Assembly: GCF_937875145.1 (NCBI RefSeq)
Contig: NZ_CALNCS010000122.1
Span: 1-5,835, forward strand
Source of the DNA: Alkalibaculum bacchi
GTDB taxonomy: Bacteria > Bacillota > Clostridia > Eubacteriales > Alkalibacteraceae
Direction: 5' to 3'
Length of the DNA: 5,835 nt
Position 1 is the stretch's first letter. Each line of letters starts with the position of its first letter. Both the position numbers and the translations under genes were made by a program. Below the pieces are notes generated by a model. The model ran no database searches, was not told the DNA's origin, and was given only the letters and a program-made list of their open reading frames with translations. Shown here one piece after another: positions 5,011 through 5,835 of the stretch.

Positions 5011-5244
5011 ATGTCCTTTTTAGAACATTGCGAGGAATCAGAGACCCAAAAAAAGAGACGGCAGTAAAACGGCTCAGACGTTGACCAGCGTACCAGATGG
5101 TACAGAGGTAAGATCATCAAGCTAACTAAGAAATGCCCAGGTGTGAAGATGCTGACAAATGTACCTAGCGTACGCTTGTATTTTGAACAGATAACAGAAA
5201 AGGAATTAGTAAAGCACAAAAATATTCAATTTTTGCTAGGCTAG
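5011..5244 (+). pseudogene. unrecognised gene interrupted by one in-frame TAA
   Basis: From ATG 5011 the frame reads MSFLEHCEESETQKKRRQ, meets TAA at 5065-5067, then continues in the same frame for 58 codons (NGSDVDQRTRWYRGKIIKLT, KKCPGVKMLTNVPSVRLYFE, QITEKELVKHKNIQFLLG) to the TAG at 5242. The second part has mixed, protein-like composition. Its codons (AGC GTA CGC TTG, AAG CTA ACT AAG) are less A/T-ending than the flanking genes. A single C-to-T change (CAA to TAA) would explain the break. No Shine-Dalgarno precedes the ATG, so the true start may be lost. The product is basic and no family is recognised. Confidence 0.4.
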
Positions 5245-5369
5245 ATCAATTTAAAAGAAGATCATGTGCAATTATAGGCAGTTAGCTTAAAGCCACTTAG
5301 AAACGAAAAATAGAGGGTAATCTGAGCAAGTGCTTCATAAATCTGTGTTTATGCAATATTTTTGAGAGA

Positions 5370-5735
5370 ATGCTACCTCAAATACCCTCACTCCCATCAT
5401 ATGATGAAGCAATGAAAACTAATCGCCATGTATATGATCGAATAATAGCCCCAGTACTTAAAGGGAGTGAAAGACTTGCACAACCTGATGAAAGAGTAAT
5501 TATTAGATATTCCTTCATAGGAAGCAATGCAAAGCCATTATATTATGATTCATTAGACTATGATTCCTTCATTAATGCCGATCTTATAATCGAAGAATGG
5601 AATCAATATCCAGAAACGGATCTTGAAAAATGGGACAAGAATAAAAAGATGATAAGAAAAACAGAAAGTAAAAACAGAAAAACTCTAAAGACGAAAAAAT
5701 GCTGCTTAGGTTTACTGAAAAATAGAGAAAAATAA
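5370..5735 (+). CDS. hypothetical protein, 121 residues
   Basis: Residues 1-90 are mixed and protein-like: LPSYDEAMKTNRHVYDRII, RVIIRYSFIGSNAKPLYYDS, DYDSFINADLIIEEWNQYPE. The last 30 or so are very Lys-rich, with CC in KKCCLGLLKNREK. No membrane segment, signal peptide or known motif is seen. The start is weak: only GAGAGA lies directly against the ATG, and another ATG at 5412 lacks a better site. The tail may be frame-shifted, because a second frame (to a TAG near 5728) gives KQKNSKDEKMLLRFTEK, which looks at least as natural. It stands last on the plus strand, behind broken neighbours, so it may be a remnant itself. Confidence 0.5.
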   Translation: MLPQIPSLPSYDEAMKTNRHVYDRIIAPVLKGSERLAQPDERVIIRYSFIGSNAKPLYYDSLDYDSFINADLIIEEWNQYPETDLEKWDKNKKMIRKTESKNRKTLKTKKCCLGLLKNREK

Positions 5736-5794
5736 TTACCCTGATTTAAAATTGAAGTGCAACACAAATAGAACTTAAACAAACATACTAACCT

Positions 5795-5834
5795 AGTGTT
5801 AGGCGATCATTCGACGGAATGACTGCCTAACACT
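5795..5834. terminator. long two-part stem-loop at the right edge
   Basis: AGTGTTAGGC (5795-5804) pairs exactly with GCCTAACACT (5825-5834), and inside it TCATTC pairs with GAATGA around the loop GACG. It lies 59 bases after the stop at 5735. The next base is T and the window ends there, so the T run that would prove a terminator cannot be seen. It may be a mobile-element end instead. Confidence 0.5.
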
Positions 5835-5835
5835 T

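Larger units (their letters stand above)
4909..5369. other. 461-base stretch without an intact gene
   Basis: This stretch contains a 9-bp hairpin at 4946-4969 and the interrupted frame at 5011-5244. From 5245 to 5369 I see no gene, repeat or convincing promoter. The frame leading into the ATG at 5370 is open back to a TAG near 5300, but it has no start codon and its residues (KRKIEGNLSKCFINLC) do not look like a continuation of a known protein. Confidence 0.4.

Noticed and set aside
4929..5219. 96-codon minus-strand ORF
   Set aside because: No ribosome site; Ser/Phe/Cys-rich shadow text opposite the plus-strand interrupted frame, which has the more protein-like residues.

Overview
The window is AT-rich. 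Its genes are those of a low-GC, fermentative Gram-positive: a 6-phospho-beta-glucosidase with its own PTS IIA domain, a formate/nitrite-type channel paired with a PAS-domain protein, strong AGGAG ribosome sites, a consensus CcpA (cre) box, and an HU-family fragment. The best guess is Lactobacillus in the narrow sense (acidophilus/gasseri-type relatives). Species is not resolved from sequence alone.

Layout. Positions 1-1747 (+): the 3' part of a beta-glucoside operon, with a GH1 phospho-glucosidase cut by the left window edge and a glucose-type IIA protein overlapping it by one base. An operon terminator follows. Positions 1748-2032: a convergent intergenic region holding three hairpins. Positions 2033-3577 (-): a two-gene operon. 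The PAS-domain protein is first and the FNT channel follows after 24 bases. They are driven by a promoter whose -35 box lies inside a full-consensus cre site, so the operon is probably under carbon catabolite control. The PAS gene shows codon bias typical of strong expression. Positions 3578-4020: no sizeable gene, but an 11-codon hydrophobic ORF behind a perfect Shine-Dalgarno and an 83-base imperfect inverted-repeat unit.

Positions 4021-4306 (-): a broken HU-family gene with its terminator intact. Its last 63 or so codons are intact, and a piece of its N-terminus survives in another frame. Where its first codons should be, the sequence changes into the most striking feature here: about 144 bases (4310-4453) built as 18 head-to-tail degenerate octamers, R-N-Y-A-N-N-R-T. 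The array contains an extended -10 promoter and ends exactly at the ribosome site of a small plus-strand gene. The layout resembles operator or centromere arrays of small plasmid-type regulators, but that reading is inference.

Positions 4468-5735 (+) hold short genes I do not recognise, mostly broken: a 97-codon gene split by a -1 shift at GAAAAAG (mutation or recoding), a 14-codon ORF ending at a TAG, a terminator, a roughly 77-codon frame interrupted by one TAA, and a 121-codon orphan. A long stem-loop closes the window. Taken together, 4307-5835 looks like a decaying piece of acquired (plasmid, phage or ICE-like) DNA next to a damaged chromosomal gene.
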